Origin: Parvularcula sp. IMCC14364
GTDB taxonomy: Bacteria; Pseudomonadota; Alphaproteobacteria; Caulobacterales; Parvularculaceae
DNA: 64,000 bases
Direction of reading: 5' to 3'
Assembly (NCBI RefSeq): GCF_030758415.1
Contig: NZ_CP132334.1
Coordinates: 620,001-684,000 of the forward strand
Position numbers and translations under genes: made by a program. How positions within the stretch are numbered: position 1 is the stretch's first letter; each line of letters begins with the position of its first letter. Below are positions 1 to 9,193 of the stretch, piece by piece. The notes beneath the pieces are model-generated. The model saw nothing but the letters and a program-made list of their open reading frames with translations, was not told where the DNA came from and did not search any database.

Positions 1-387
1 TGGTGTCGCATAGTGAGTGCCGCGTTGCCCAATGACGATAAAGTCTCGATCTTTCAGCCAAGGATAGGCACCTGGAAAAGCAGCTGTTCGCATTGCAGCG
101 GTGCCAGGGCCACCTGCGAGGTACACGACCGGACTTTTATTAGACTCTGATTTGGAGTGTATGATTGCGACTGGTAATCGAACATCCGTCGATTGAGGGT
201 CGATTCGATCTTCTGGAACGATGAGCCAACCCAATGTTGCATTGAAAGAAGCTGGAACAGCCACAGGAAAATCCTGTCCTGTCGCTATGGCTTCGAATCT
301 GGGTCTCTCTACAAACTCTGAGATGGGTGTTTGACACGCCGCCAAAATTATAAAAAGCACACTTGAGAGGACAACTTTTGGGTGCAT
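1..387 (-). CDS. Alpha/beta hydrolase lipoprotein, 5' part only (runs off the left edge)
   Basis: An open frame of 129 codons starts with ATG at 387 on the minus strand and continues past base 1. The first 18 residues form a lipoprotein signal with lipobox L-A-A-C (Cys18), so the product is probably anchored in the outer or inner membrane. Residues 92-95 are GGPG, the oxyanion-hole motif of the prolyl-iminopeptidase/TAP-type alpha/beta hydrolases (peptidase family S33), and residues 120-124 (GQRGT) match the DQRGxG turn that follows it. The nucleophile and the rest of the triad lie outside the window. Substrate cannot be inferred. The gene is divergent from the Sel1 gene at 643. Confidence 0.72.
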   Translation of the reverse strand, partial: MHPKVVLSSVLFIILAACQTPISEFVERPRFEAIATGQDFPVAVPASFNATLGWLIVPEDRIDPQSTDVRLPVAIIHSKSESNKSPVVYLAGGPGTAAMRTAAFPGAYPWLKDRDFIVIGQRGTHYATP

Positions 388-642
388 CACTAGCCTCTTT
401 TCGAATGATGTTTTCTTACTACAGCTTTTTTAGATTTTTGTTGATCCATAATCAGAACCTTTGATCGGCGTGTAAAGCGTCCTTGGCGGCAGCCATCTGT
501 TTCATGACTCGTGGCCGCGTTTATAAGGGACGGGTCAGTAGTCAAAATGGGACATGGCCAAACCATTCCGTAAGTTGACGCTTGAGGGGGAAGCCCCGTA
601 TCCTGCCGGACAAGAACTGAGATACGATATCGTCAGGACACC
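388..642. other. Divergent intergenic region
   Basis: This stretch separates the minus-strand hydrolase from the plus-strand Sel1 gene and must carry both promoters. A TTGACG (575-580) lies 17 bases before GTATCC (598-603), a weak sigma-70-like pair pointing at the Sel1 gene. No small gene or repeat is seen. Confidence 0.3.
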
Positions 643-1896
643 ATGGGCTTTTTTACTTCACGCCGGACGTCACCCGGCAGATTGATTGCCGCGGCTTTGA
701 TAGCTGCTGGCCTGACCAGTGTTCCGCCGGTTTCTGCAGCACAGGCGCAAGGCACTGGCAGCGCCGGTCTCATTCGCGGCGGCAGTCTGCAGCCTGCCAT
801 TGATGCCTGGCAGTCAGGCGATTATCGCCGTGCCCGTATCATCGCTGAACCACTGGCAGAGGCGGGAGACCCGGATGCCCAATATCTTCTTGGCATGATG
901 TATCATGATGGGCTTGGCGGGCAGGCGGATCAGGCTGGCGCGCGTGTCCTTTATGTCAAAGCGGCCATGGCCGGTCATGCCTATGCTCAGTACACTCTGG
1001 GCGAGCTTGCCTATCATGGGCGCGGCGTAGAGCAGGATTTTCACCGCGCCGCCGGCTGGTATAACAAGGCCGCACAATCCAATCACACGCTTGCCATGGT
1101 GCGCATGTGTTACATGTATGCCGAGGGGCAGGGCCTGCCGAGAGATCCTGACCGTGCCGCAGAACTGTGTGAAAAGGCCGCCAACAGGGGCGAAAAAGCC
1201 GGGCAATATCACCTCGGCCTGCTTTATCTGACTGGCACGGGCAAGCCGCTCAGTTACGAGAATGCGGCAAGCTGGTTTGAAAAGGCCGCGCGCCAGGGCG
1301 ATGCAGACAGTCAATATAATCTGGCGCTCATTCTTGAGGGCGGACTGGCGGGCGCAGCGCAGCCGGAGCAGGCGGCCTACTGGATGCAGGAAGCGGCTAA
1401 AAACGGCGTCCTGCCAGCGTTCACCTCTATGGGGCTGCTGGCGTATAATGGGCGCGGGGTGCCGCAGTCAGATCAGGCCGCGGCGGACTGGTTCCGTCAG
1501 GCGGCAGAAGCGGGTGACCCGGAAGGGCAGTTTCTCTATTCGGTAGCGCTGGCCGAAGGTACGGGCACTGCGCGTGATCTGGATCAGGCTTATGCCTGGG
1601 CGCAGCGTGCGGTTGCGTCTTCTGCGGGGGAGCCGGAAGAAATTCAGGCGGAGCGTATTGGCCTGCGCGATCAGTTGCAGGAAATGATTTATACGCGACA
1701 GAACACGGGCGCGCCGACGCAGATTCTGGCGCGCAATGATCCCCCGCCACAGGCGGTGGCGACGCGGCCAGCCCAGCAGCTGGCACAATCTGCACCTTCA
1801 TCTGCTGGTGCAGCAGCGGCGGCCGAGCCGGAAGAGGAAGCCGAAAAAGAGCAGGAAGAGCCATCGTCCCGGCCAAGACGCACATTGCGCGATTAG
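643..1896 (+). CDS. Secreted Sel1-repeat (tetratricopeptide-like) protein
   Basis: The 417-residue product starts with a signal peptide (Arg-rich n-region, hydrophobic stretch about 15-32, Ala-x-Ala cleavage near 35). Residues about 50-330 consist of Sel1-like repeats of about 36 residues with the typical A-x-x-x-L-G-x-x-Y-x-x-G-x-G-V pattern; seven or so can be counted. The tail (about 360-417) is low-complexity Ala/Glu with EPEEEAEKEQEE. Sel1 proteins act as adaptor scaffolds, often in the envelope; no enzymatic domain is present. AGGA five bases upstream supports the start. It precedes ruvC by 73 bases but is unlikely to be functionally linked to it. Confidence 0.8.
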   Translation: MGFFTSRRTSPGRLIAAALIAAGLTSVPPVSAAQAQGTGSAGLIRGGSLQPAIDAWQSGDYRRARIIAEPLAEAGDPDAQYLLGMMYHDGLGGQADQAGARVLYVKAAMAGHAYAQYTLGELAYHGRGVEQDFHRAAGWYNKAAQSNHTLAMVRMCYMYAEGQGLPRDPDRAAELCEKAANRGEKAGQYHLGLLYLTGTGKPLSYENAASWFEKAARQGDADSQYNLALILEGGLAGAAQPEQAAYWMQEAAKNGVLPAFTSMGLLAYNGRGVPQSDQAAADWFRQAAEAGDPEGQFLYSVALAEGTGTARDLDQAYAWAQRAVASSAGEPEEIQAERIGLRDQLQEMIYTRQNTGAPTQILARNDPPPQAVATRPAQQLAQSAPSSAGAAAAAEPEEEAEKEQEEPSSRPRRTLRD

Positions 1897-1933
1897 GCTT
1901 GCGGCCTGAAAACCGGACTTTTTCGCTAAAAAT

Positions 1934-1948
1934 GTTCGCGTTGCGTTC
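1934..1948 (+). promoter_or_regulatory. LexA operator (SOS box) of ruvCAB
   Basis: GTTC (1934-1937), seven bases, GTTC (1945-1948) is a perfect match to the alphaproteobacterial LexA direct-repeat operator GTTC-N7-GTTC. It ends 21 bases before the ruvC start codon, where repression of the ruvCAB transcript is expected. Confidence 0.75.
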
Positions 1949-1969
1949 GAACCCCGGTATGGTCGGCCC

Positions 1970-2470
1970 ATGTCAAAAACGATTCGTATTCTGGGAATTG
2001 ATCCGGGCCTGCGCTGTGCGGGCTGGGGCCTGATTGAAGTGCACTCAGGGCGCCTCGGATTTGTGGCAAGCGGAACAATCAAGCCGGATGTGAAGCAAAC
2101 CCTTGCGCAGCGTCTGGCAAGCCTGTGCGATGCCTTGCAGGATATCGTGAAGCGTGAAGCGCCCGATATGGCCGCTGTGGAAGAAACCTTCGTCAATTCA
2201 AATCCGCGCGCCGCCCTGACACTTGGTCAGGCGCGGGGCGTATGCCTGGCGGCGCCTGCCATGGCAGGCGTGCCGGTGGCAGAATACCCGGCAAACACGA
2301 TCAAGAAATCGGTTGTCGGCGCAGGCCATGCCGGCAAGGAGCAGGTGCAGGCCATGGTGCGCGTGCTCTTGCCGATGTCCGGCAAGCAGGGGGCTGATGC
2401 CGCTGACGCGCTGGCCGTTGCCATCTGCCATGCCCATCATGCAGCATTTGCCCACAGGAGGTCTGCATGA
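1970..2470 (+). CDS. ruvC: Crossover junction endodeoxyribonuclease RuvC
   Basis: RuvC is the dimeric nuclease that cuts Holliday junctions symmetrically after RuvAB branch migration. The 166-residue protein has the RNase-H-like fold with its four acidic residues in place: Asp11 (GIDPG), Glu71 (VEETF), Asp143 and Asp146 (GADAADALA). Length is normal for the family. It is first in a tight ruvC-ruvA-ruvB operon, its stop overlapping the ruvA start by four bases. A perfect LexA box lies just upstream, so the operon should be induced by DNA damage. Confidence 0.97.
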   Translation: MSKTIRILGIDPGLRCAGWGLIEVHSGRLGFVASGTIKPDVKQTLAQRLASLCDALQDIVKREAPDMAAVEETFVNSNPRAALTLGQARGVCLAAPAMAGVPVAEYPANTIKKSVVGAGHAGKEQVQAMVRVLLPMSGKQGADAADALAVAICHAHHAAFAHRRSA

Positions 2471-3114
2471 TTGGTCATTTGCAGGGTACGGTCTTCAGTG
2501 TCGGGACGGAAACAGCCGTCATCAGCGTGTCGGGTGTCGGCTATGAGGTGAATGCCATGGCCCGCACCCTTGACCGGTTGACGCCGGGGGAGGCCACGTC
2601 TCTCGCGATCGAGACGATGGTCCGGGAAGATTTTATCCGCCTTTATGCGTTTACAGACGAATCTGAGCGGCAGAGTTTTCGTCTCCTGCAAACAGTGCAG
2701 GGCGTTGGCGCAAAAGCCGCTCTGGCAATTCTTCAGGTGCTGACACCAGCAGCCCTGCTGGACGCCATCTCTGTTGATGATCATGCTGCCATCGCCAGGG
2801 CGCAAGGTGTCGGCAAGAAAATTGCCACACGCATCACGTCAGAACTGGCAGGCAAGACACCCGATCTGATGGCACTGGTCTCGGGGCATCAGGCGCTGGC
2901 CGGCGCATTGGGGACACAGGCAGGTATGGGTGTGAAAGAAGATGAAGTCCCGAGCGATACGGGCGTGAAGGCAGACGCAGTCTCCGCCCTTGTCAATCTG
3001 GGGTATGACAGCGTGGCAGCCCGCCAGGCTGTGGCCCAGGCGGTGCGGGAGAACAGCGCAGCTTCCGTGCAGGAACTGATCACGACCAGCCTGAAAGGAC
3101 TGTCCACAGCATGA
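2467..3114 (+). CDS. ruvA: Holliday junction branch migration protein RuvA
   Basis: RuvA binds the four-way junction as a tetramer or octamer and loads the RuvB motor. The 215-residue product has the N-terminal OB domain (about 1-63, beginning MIGHLQGTV), the helix-hairpin-helix domain (about 70-140, with [13 protein letters not shown] and [12 protein letters not shown]) and, after a variable linker (about 145-170), the C-terminal three-helix domain that touches RuvB ([17 protein letters not shown]). It overlaps ruvC and ruvB by four bases each, which implies translational coupling. Confidence 0.97.
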   Translation: MIGHLQGTVFSVGTETAVISVSGVGYEVNAMARTLDRLTPGEATSLAIETMVREDFIRLYAFTDESERQSFRLLQTVQGVGAKAALAILQVLTPAALLDAISVDDHAAIARAQGVGKKIATRITSELAGKTPDLMALVSGHQALAGALGTQAGMGVKEDEVPSDTGVKADAVSALVNLGYDSVAARQAVAQAVRENSAASVQELITTSLKGLSTA

Positions 3115-4142
3115 TGACGGCTGGAGAAAATGACCGCGTCATAGATGGTGCACGGCGGCCGGAAGACGCTGATGCGGCGCTGCGGCCCAAGCGTCTTGAT
3201 GATTTTGTCGGGCAGGCGCAGGCCAAGGACAATTTGCGCATTTTTGTCGAGGCAGCGGCCCGGCGCGCAGAGGCCATGGACCATGTTCTGTTTCATGGCC
3301 CGCCGGGTCTGGGCAAAACAACGCTTGCGCATATCGTTGCCAATGAACTCGGGGTGAATTTTCGGGCAACGTCAGGGCCTGTGATTACCAAGGCTGGTGA
3401 CCTCGCTGCCCTGCTGACAAACCTTGAGCCAAGAGATGTTCTGTTTATTGACGAAATTCACCGCCTGACACCGGGCGTCGAGGAAGTTCTTTATCCGGCG
3501 ATGGAGGATTACGAGCTTGATCTGCTGATCGGAGAGGGGCCATCAGCGCGCTCAGTCAAGATAGACCTGCCCCGCTTTACCCTGATCGGGGCGACGACCC
3601 GGTCGGGACTGTTGACCAAGCCGCTGCTTGACCGGTTCGGTATTCCGGTCCGACTTGATTTTTATACTGAGGAAGAATTATCCGGCATTGTCGCCCGTGG
3701 GGCGGTAAAGCTGGGCGTGCAAATGCTGGCCGATGGCGCACTGGAAATCGCACGCCGGGCGCGCGGGACACCGCGCGTCGCCGGGCGTCTTTTGCGCCGC
3801 GTGCGTGATGTGGCGCTGGTGGAAGATGCGCCGGTCATCAACAGGGCCGTCGCCGACAGGGCGCTGACGCGCCTTGAGGTCGACAATCTCGGGCTTGATA
3901 TGCTGGACCGTCGTTATTTGCGGCTGATTGCCGAGCATTTCGGTGGCGGGCCTGTTGGCGTGGAAACCATTGCGGCCTCACTGGCCGAGGCGCGTGATGC
4001 GGTGGAAGATGTGATTGAGCCATTCCTGTTGCAGCAGGGGTTGATACAGCGCACGCCAAGAGGGCGTCTGCTTGCCTCCCGGGCTTGGGCGCATCTTGGT
4101 CTCGCCATGCCGAAAACAGAAGCAGACATGTTCGGAAAGTAA
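3111..4142 (+). CDS. ruvB: Holliday junction branch migration ATPase RuvB
   Basis: RuvB is the hexameric AAA+ motor that drives branch migration. The 343 residues show Walker A at 63-71 (GPPGLGKTT), Walker B at 111-115 (LFIDE), the sensor-1 region GATTRSG, an arginine-finger/sensor segment, and a C-terminal winged helix (about 260-335) ending in the conserved [12 protein letters not shown] segment. The start overlaps the ruvA stop by four bases. Length is normal. Confidence 0.97.
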   Translation: MMTAGENDRVIDGARRPEDADAALRPKRLDDFVGQAQAKDNLRIFVEAAARRAEAMDHVLFHGPPGLGKTTLAHIVANELGVNFRATSGPVITKAGDLAALLTNLEPRDVLFIDEIHRLTPGVEEVLYPAMEDYELDLLIGEGPSARSVKIDLPRFTLIGATTRSGLLTKPLLDRFGIPVRLDFYTEEELSGIVARGAVKLGVQMLADGALEIARRARGTPRVAGRLLRRVRDVALVEDAPVINRAVADRALTRLEVDNLGLDMLDRRYLRLIAEHFGGGPVGVETIAASLAEARDAVEDVIEPFLLQQGLIQRTPRGRLLASRAWAHLGLAMPKTEADMFGK

Positions 4143-4210
4143 TCATGCCGGAGGCAGGATATTCAGGCAGATCCCTGCCTCAAACTTGTCACACCGGCGA
4201 AGGACAGAAA

Positions 4211-4630
4211 ATGAATCAGCACCAGATCGAGATCCGCATCTATTACGAAGATACGGACATGTCAGGCATCGTCTACCATGCCAACTATCTGAAATTCTTT
4301 GAGCGGGGACGCACGGAAGCCTTTCGCCAGACCGGTCTTGGACATGCAGACCTTCTGGAGATGACGCCGCCATTGGCATTCGCTGCACGCCGCCTGACGG
4401 TTGAATATCTGAGGCCCGCCCGGATAGATGATCTCCTGACCGTCACCTCCGTTGTGACGGAAGCGAGAGGCGCGCGCATGGTGTTCAGTCAGGAAATACA
4501 TAATGGCGACGCGCTGCTGGCAACAGCCGAGGTGTTAATCGCCTGTATCACGCTGGAGGGGCGGCCCGCCCGCCTGCCGCAACAGGTTGTGGACTATCAT
4601 CATGCGCAGATCAGCAGGAACGGCGATTAA
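4211..4630 (+). CDS. ybgC: Tol-Pal-associated acyl-CoA thioesterase YbgC
   Basis: This 139-residue hotdog-fold thioesterase hydrolyses acyl-CoA or acyl-ACP and is linked to phospholipid metabolism at the inner membrane. The family signature YYEDTDMSGIVYHANYLKF is at residues 11-29, with the catalytic Asp in DTDMSG. An upstream in-frame ATG at 4085 inside ruvB is possible, but AAGGA six bases before 4211 and the family length favour this start. It opens the ybgC-tolQRAB-pal-cpoB cluster, as in most proteobacteria; 190 bases separate it from tolQ. Confidence 0.93.
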   Translation: MNQHQIEIRIYYEDTDMSGIVYHANYLKFFERGRTEAFRQTGLGHADLLEMTPPLAFAARRLTVEYLRPARIDDLLTVTSVVTEARGARMVFSQEIHNGDALLATAEVLIACITLEGRPARLPQQVVDYHHAQISRNGD

Positions 4631-4820
4631 ATCCCGGTTATGCGGGCCATTTCGCCTGTTTCCTGCCACAAATCCGGCTAGTGTGGAAAAACGGAACGCC
4701 GGTCATTTTCGTGCTGGCTGAAAAAAACTGGAGAATTGCGGCTTTCCGGCAATGGTCATTCCTGCGCCGGGCGGTTATGGTTAATTTTGGGAAAAAACAG
4801 CAGGTGAGGGGTTTCGCTCC

Positions 4821-5540
4821 ATGCAGATCGAGAATGTAGAAACAACAATCAATGGCCATCTGGGCGCTGATTTCAGTGTGCTTGGCATGTTCATGCAGGC
4901 AGATATCATCGTGAAGGGGGTGATGATCATCCTCGCCATCGCCTCGGTCTGGTCCTGGGCGATCATGATCGACAAGTCATTCACGCTTTCCCGGCTCAAA
5001 AAGAAGGCCGGCAAGTTCGAAGACCTGTTCTGGTCAGGCAAGCCACTCGATGAGTTATATATGAAGATGAAGGACCGGTCCGATCATCCGATGGCCAAGG
5101 TCTTCTCCGTCGCCATGGCAGAATGGGACCGCACAAAAGGCATGAGCAATACCGGCCTGGTGGTCAGTGCCCGTGACCGGATTGATAAAGTGATGAATGT
5201 CACCATCAACCGGGAACTTGAAAAGACCGAGAGCCAGATGGGCGTGCTGGCCACAATCGCTTCTTCTGCCGTGTTCATTGGCCTGTTCGGGACGGTATGG
5301 GGGATCATGAATTCCTTTCAGGCCATCGCCATTCAGGGGGATACCAGCCTGGTGGCGGTCGCGCCCGGCATTGCCGAAGCGCTTTTTGCGACAGCCCTTG
5401 GTCTGGTGGCCGCGATCCCGGCCGTGATCGGATACAATCGCTATTCCGGGGCGATCAATTCCTATGCCGTGCGCCTGCAGGGGTTTGCGGACGAGTTTTC
5501 CGCCATCCTGTCACGGCAGCTTGATGAGAGGGCGAAGTAA
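4821..5540 (+). CDS. tolQ: Tol-Pal system proton channel subunit TolQ
   Basis: TolQ (239 residues) forms, with TolR, the proton-driven stator of the Tol-Pal machine that constricts the outer membrane at division. It belongs to the MotA/TolQ/ExbB family. Three membrane segments are seen: about 26-50, about 142-166 (ASSAVFIGLFGTVWGIMNSF) and about 180-205 (EALFATALGLVAAIPAVIGY), the last two carrying the small-residue-rich family core. The tolR start overlaps its stop. Confidence 0.96.
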   Translation: MQIENVETTINGHLGADFSVLGMFMQADIIVKGVMIILAIASVWSWAIMIDKSFTLSRLKKKAGKFEDLFWSGKPLDELYMKMKDRSDHPMAKVFSVAMAEWDRTKGMSNTGLVVSARDRIDKVMNVTINRELEKTESQMGVLATIASSAVFIGLFGTVWGIMNSFQAIAIQGDTSLVAVAPGIAEALFATALGLVAAIPAVIGYNRYSGAINSYAVRLQGFADEFSAILSRQLDERAK

Positions 5541-5959
5541 TGGCCATGCAGCTCAATGGTGGCGGGCGCGGTGTGCGCGGGCGAAACCGGCCTCTGGCAG
5601 AGATCAATGTCACGCCCATGGTGGACGTGATGCTGGTGCTCCTGATCATCTTCATGGTTGCCGCCCCCTTGTTGACAGCAGGCGTTGAGGTGGACCTTCC
5701 GGATACGGACGCCCGTGAAATCAGTGAAATTGTTGAGCCATTGTCTGTCTCCATCACATCTGACGGAACTATTTTCGTTCAGGAAACCGAAATTGCCTAT
5801 GACAATCTCGTGCCTCATTTGCAGGCTGTGGCGGAGGCCGGATACGAGCAGCGGATTTACATCCGGGGGGACAAGGGGGCCACTTATGATGATGTGGCAA
5901 AAGTCTTTGGGCGTATCAATGCTGCCGGCTTCAACAAACTGGCGCTTGTCACCGATTAA
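5540..5959 (+). CDS. tolR: Tol-Pal system stator subunit TolR
   Basis: TolR (139 residues, ExbD family) has one membrane helix (about 26-46) with the essential proton-carrying Asp29 in the VDVMLVLLIIFMV motif, and a periplasmic peptidoglycan-binding domain (about 55-139). It overlaps tolQ by one base and is 20 bases before tolA, consistent with one transcript. Confidence 0.96.
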   Translation: MAMQLNGGGRGVRGRNRPLAEINVTPMVDVMLVLLIIFMVAAPLLTAGVEVDLPDTDAREISEIVEPLSVSITSDGTIFVQETEIAYDNLVPHLQAVAEAGYEQRIYIRGDKGATYDDVAKVFGRINAAGFNKLALVTD

Positions 5960-5979
5960 AGGAGCCGTTTGAGGGGCCC

Positions 5980-6855
5980 ATGCGTTTCGCGATTGTCTCT
6001 TCCGTATTGCTGCATGTAGGCGCGTTCATGCTCGCCTATCTTTCGCTGCCGGATTTTCGTGACAATCCGTTGGTGGAAGTCATTATTCCTGTCCAGATAC
6101 TGAACGAGGCGGAGATAGCTGAAGAAACCTCCGTGCCCGAAACAGTTGCGCAACCGGCGCCTGAACAGGACCCCGAGCCTGAACCTGAAGAGGCCCCGGT
6201 GCCAGTACCTGTCGAGCCAGAACCAGAGCCTGAGCCTGTCAGTGAACCTGAAGACCCGGTGCCGCCTTTGCCTGAGCCGGAAGAGCAGCCAGTTGAGGAA
6301 GCCCCTGAACCGGAGCCTGAGCCTGTTGAGCCAGAGCCAGCACCTGAACCGGAACCTGTCCAACCGGAACCGCAACAAGAGCCGGAACCGGATAATCTTG
6401 ACCTCGATTTTCTGGAAGAAGCGCTGAAAGACCTGACACCAGATCAGCCCGGCGCGGATCCGCGCGAGGTACCCAATGCCGTTCCCGGAGAACGCAATCA
6501 GGACAGGATTGGCCTCGGTCAGCAATTAACGGCAACAGAGTATGATCGCATCAAGGCCCACATTGAATCGCGCTGCTGGAACACCCAGTCATTCATCGGC
6601 GCGCCAGAGCCGGAAAAGCTGGTGGTGCGGGTCGAATTTGTGTTGAACCGGGACGGGACGCTGGTGGGCAATCCGCAGGTCCTGAACCAGACCCAGATTG
6701 CTATTTCGGGAAATCCGTTCTGGCGGGTGGCAGAGCGGGCGGCGATTACAGCCGTACGCGAATGCGCCCCTTATGACTTCCTGCCCGAGAACAAATATGA
6801 AGCATGGCGAGAAATTATCCTGAATTTCAACCCGTCAGAAATGGCAGGATTGTAA
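5980..6855 (+). CDS. tolA: TolA-type energy transducer with Pro/Glu-rich spacer
   Basis: TolA links the TolQR motor to TolB/Pal. The 291 residues have one N-terminal membrane helix (about 6-24), a periplasmic spacer (about 45-145) that is almost entirely Pro-Glu repeats (PEPEPE type), an acidic segment (about 146-175), and a TonB/TolA-like C-terminal domain (about 180-291) containing CWN and FVLNRDGTL motifs. E. coli TolA has an Ala/Lys-rich helical spacer, so here the spacer resembles TonB instead. Gene position between tolR and tolB fixes the assignment. Confidence 0.92.
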   Translation: MRFAIVSSVLLHVGAFMLAYLSLPDFRDNPLVEVIIPVQILNEAEIAEETSVPETVAQPAPEQDPEPEPEEAPVPVPVEPEPEPEPVSEPEDPVPPLPEPEEQPVEEAPEPEPEPVEPEPAPEPEPVQPEPQQEPEPDNLDLDFLEEALKDLTPDQPGADPREVPNAVPGERNQDRIGLGQQLTATEYDRIKAHIESRCWNTQSFIGAPEPEKLVVRVEFVLNRDGTLVGNPQVLNQTQIAISGNPFWRVAERAAITAVRECAPYDFLPENKYEAWREIILNFNPSEMAGL

Positions 6856-6967
6856 GTGGTCCTGCTTTGCAAAAACGACTAGAGAGTGTCATGATTTTGC
6901 CTTGCTGTGGGCGTACCCCACGCACAGATACGAGAATGTGGCAAAATACGAAAATAAAGGCTGTGAA

Positions 6968-8296
6968 ATGAGGATGACGATGCGCGTGTTGAAGATACTG
7001 GCTGTTGGGCTTGCTTTTGGCGCAAGTGTGTTCAGTGCGGCAATGGCACGTGTCGAAATAGACATCACCCGGGGTGTCTCGGAGCCGATGCCAGTTGCCA
7101 TTCCTGACTATCTGTCCGCCGGATCAACATCAGAGGCCCTGAGCCGCAACCTGACACAGGTGGTCATCAGCAATCTTGAGCGCTCTGGCCTTTTCGCACC
7201 GATTGATCAGCGTGCCTATGTTCAGAATCTTGGTTCCATTCACGAGCGCCCGCGTTTCGCTGACTGGCGCCTCATCAATGCGCAGGTGCTGGTTGCCGGG
7301 GAGGTGATCCCGCTTGATGATGGCCGCATTCAGGTCAACACGCGCCTCTGGGATATTTATGGCAGCGAACAACTTGCCTCAATCGCGTTCAAGACACCGG
7401 CAGACAACTGGCGTCGTGCCGCGCACAAGGTTTCCGATTTTGTCTACAAGACGGTCACGGGCGAAGACGGATATTTCGATACGCGCGTGGTCTATATCGC
7501 CGAGTCCGGACCCAAGGTGGATCGCACCAAGCGCCTGATGATCATGGATCAGGACGGGGCCAATCCAGTGCCCCTTACCGATGGTCTTGATTATGATGTA
7601 TTGACGCCGCGCTTCTCGCCAACCCAGCAGCAGATCACCTATCTGGCCCTGTTTGATGATCGCCCGGCGCAGGTTTACCTGTTCAACATTGCCACTGGCG
7701 AACAGGAAGAGATCGGCAGCTTCCGTGGTATGACCTTTGCACCGCGCTTTACGCCGGATGGGCAGAATGTCCTGATGAGTGTGGAGATCAATGGCAATTC
7801 CGATATTGCCATGATGGATCTGCGCACCCGCCAGCAACGCCTGCTGACCACCAACCCGGCGATTGATACATCGCCCTCCATGTCACCGGAGGGCCGGCAG
7901 ATTACATTCGCCTCAGATCGGGGTGGCTCGGAGCAGATTTACGTGATGAACACGGACGGCACCAATCAGAGGCGGATCACGTTTGGTGATGGCCGTTACG
8001 GCACGCCGGTCTGGAGCCCGCGTGGCGATCTGATTGCGTTCACGCGCCAGTATCGCGGCAAGTTCTATATTGGCGTGATCCGGCCTGATGGCACAGGCGA
8101 GCGTCTGTTGACAGAGTCCTATCTGGACGAGGGGCCAACCTGGTCTCCCAATGGGCGTGTCATCATGTTTTTCCGTGAAACGCGTCCCGGTGGGCCTGTG
8201 TCGCTCTGGTCTATCGACCTGACAGGACAGAATTTACGAAAAGTACCAACGCCGGGGGACGCATCGGACCCCGCCTGGTCACCAATGTTGCCGTAA
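6968..8296 (+). CDS. tolB: Tol-Pal system beta-propeller protein TolB
   Basis: TolB is the periplasmic protein that shuttles between TolA and Pal. From the ATG at 6968 (AAAGG seven bases upstream) the product is 442 residues: a signal peptide ending near AAMA, an N-terminal alpha/beta domain (about 27-165), then a six-bladed WD40-like beta-propeller (about 190-440) with repeated D-G-x-N-x-x-x-L/I-T and S-P-x-G/S-x-x-I-x-F motifs. An in-frame ATG at 6902 would add residues that do not look like a signal peptide. Confidence 0.95.
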   Translation: MRMTMRVLKILAVGLAFGASVFSAAMARVEIDITRGVSEPMPVAIPDYLSAGSTSEALSRNLTQVVISNLERSGLFAPIDQRAYVQNLGSIHERPRFADWRLINAQVLVAGEVIPLDDGRIQVNTRLWDIYGSEQLASIAFKTPADNWRRAAHKVSDFVYKTVTGEDGYFDTRVVYIAESGPKVDRTKRLMIMDQDGANPVPLTDGLDYDVLTPRFSPTQQQITYLALFDDRPAQVYLFNIATGEQEEIGSFRGMTFAPRFTPDGQNVLMSVEINGNSDIAMMDLRTRQQRLLTTNPAIDTSPSMSPEGRQITFASDRGGSEQIYVMNTDGTNQRRITFGDGRYGTPVWSPRGDLIAFTRQYRGKFYIGVIRPDGTGERLLTESYLDEGPTWSPNGRVIMFFRETRPGGPVSLWSIDLTGQNLRKVPTPGDASDPAWSPMLP

Positions 8297-8492
8297 AGAC
8301 GGCGGATACGATAGGATTTTGTGAATTTCCGGCAAAGATTTGGCAACAAATTTCACTGGAATGTTGAAAGATGCGTTTTCTGGGAGTAGCCTACCAAATA
8401 GTGGTCGGCATAACGGGGAGCGGATCATGAGTTTGGGGCATGAAGGGGAGCACCTTTCCGCCTGGGTAAATGGCAAATGGAGCTTAAGTAAT

Positions 8493-9017
8493 ATGCAAGC
8501 GAAGAAAATCTTGATCAAGGCAGGCATGGTCGCAGCGTTATCTGCACTCGCAGCGTGTGCGTCTAACACAACGACACCGGTGGCGGCAGACAAACCGATC
8601 GCCCCTCGTCAGGCGGCAGCGCCGAAACCACAAGGCCCTGTGCCTGGCTCTCTTGAGGATCTCAAGGAGAATGCCGGTAACATGGTCTATTTCGATTACG
8701 ACCAGTACACGCTGACAACTCAGGCAGAAGCTGTTCTGCGCCGTCAGGCAGCATGGCTGAAAGAATATCCGGATGCGCGCATCCGTCTGGCCGGGAATTG
8801 CGATGAGCGCGGCACCCGTGAATACAACCTTGCGCTTGGTGCCCGTCGCGCCAATGCAGCCAAGGCATTCCTTGCGTCTCAGGGTGTTGATCCGGCCCGC
8901 GTCTCAACAATTTCCTACGGCAAGGAGCGTCCGATTGATCCGCGCTCTAACGAGGCAGCCTGGTCCAAGAACCGGAACGCAACGACATTGCTCGTGACAA
9001 CAAATTCCGGTTCCTGA
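8493..9017 (+). CDS. pal: Peptidoglycan-associated lipoprotein Pal
   Basis: Pal is an outer-membrane lipoprotein that binds meso-DAP in peptidoglycan. From ATG 8493 (GGAG ten bases upstream) it is 174 residues with lipobox L-A-A-C (Cys22), a short Pro/Ala linker, and an OmpA-like domain (about 60-174) with the conserved YFDYD, NCDERGTREYN and LGARRA segments. Earlier in-frame ATGs exist (for example 8428) but would bury the lipoprotein signal. A strong terminator follows at 9046. Confidence 0.95.
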   Translation: MQAKKILIKAGMVAALSALAACASNTTTPVAADKPIAPRQAAAPKPQGPVPGSLEDLKENAGNMVYFDYDQYTLTTQAEAVLRRQAAWLKEYPDARIRLAGNCDERGTREYNLALGARRANAAKAFLASQGVDPARVSTISYGKERPIDPRSNEAAWSKNRNATTLLVTTNSGS

Positions 9018-9045
9018 TTTCAGGGTCTGAATGTCGAATAATCAG

Positions 9046-9079
9046 AATGCGCTGGGACACAAACCAGCGCATTTTTTTT
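9046..9079 (+). terminator. Intrinsic terminator after pal
   Basis: A ten-pair perfect stem AATGCGCTGG/CCAGCGCATT with an eight-base loop is followed by eight T. It ends the tol-pal transcript before cpoB, which then needs its own promoter or read-through. Confidence 0.85.
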
Positions 9080-9193
9080 GCCGTGCGGCAGGCCGAGCCC
9101 AAAAGCATGTTCAATTCTGCCCTGAATTTAACGCAAAGCCTTGCGAGATTATGGTAAATCCCGGACAATAAAGGCGAATAGAGGAAGTATCAG

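Noticed and set aside
5956-6525. 190-codon frame antisense to tolA
   Set aside because: It mirrors the Pro/Glu repeats of tolA (Arg/Leu/Phe repeats) and has no family features; repeat DNA leaves several frames open.
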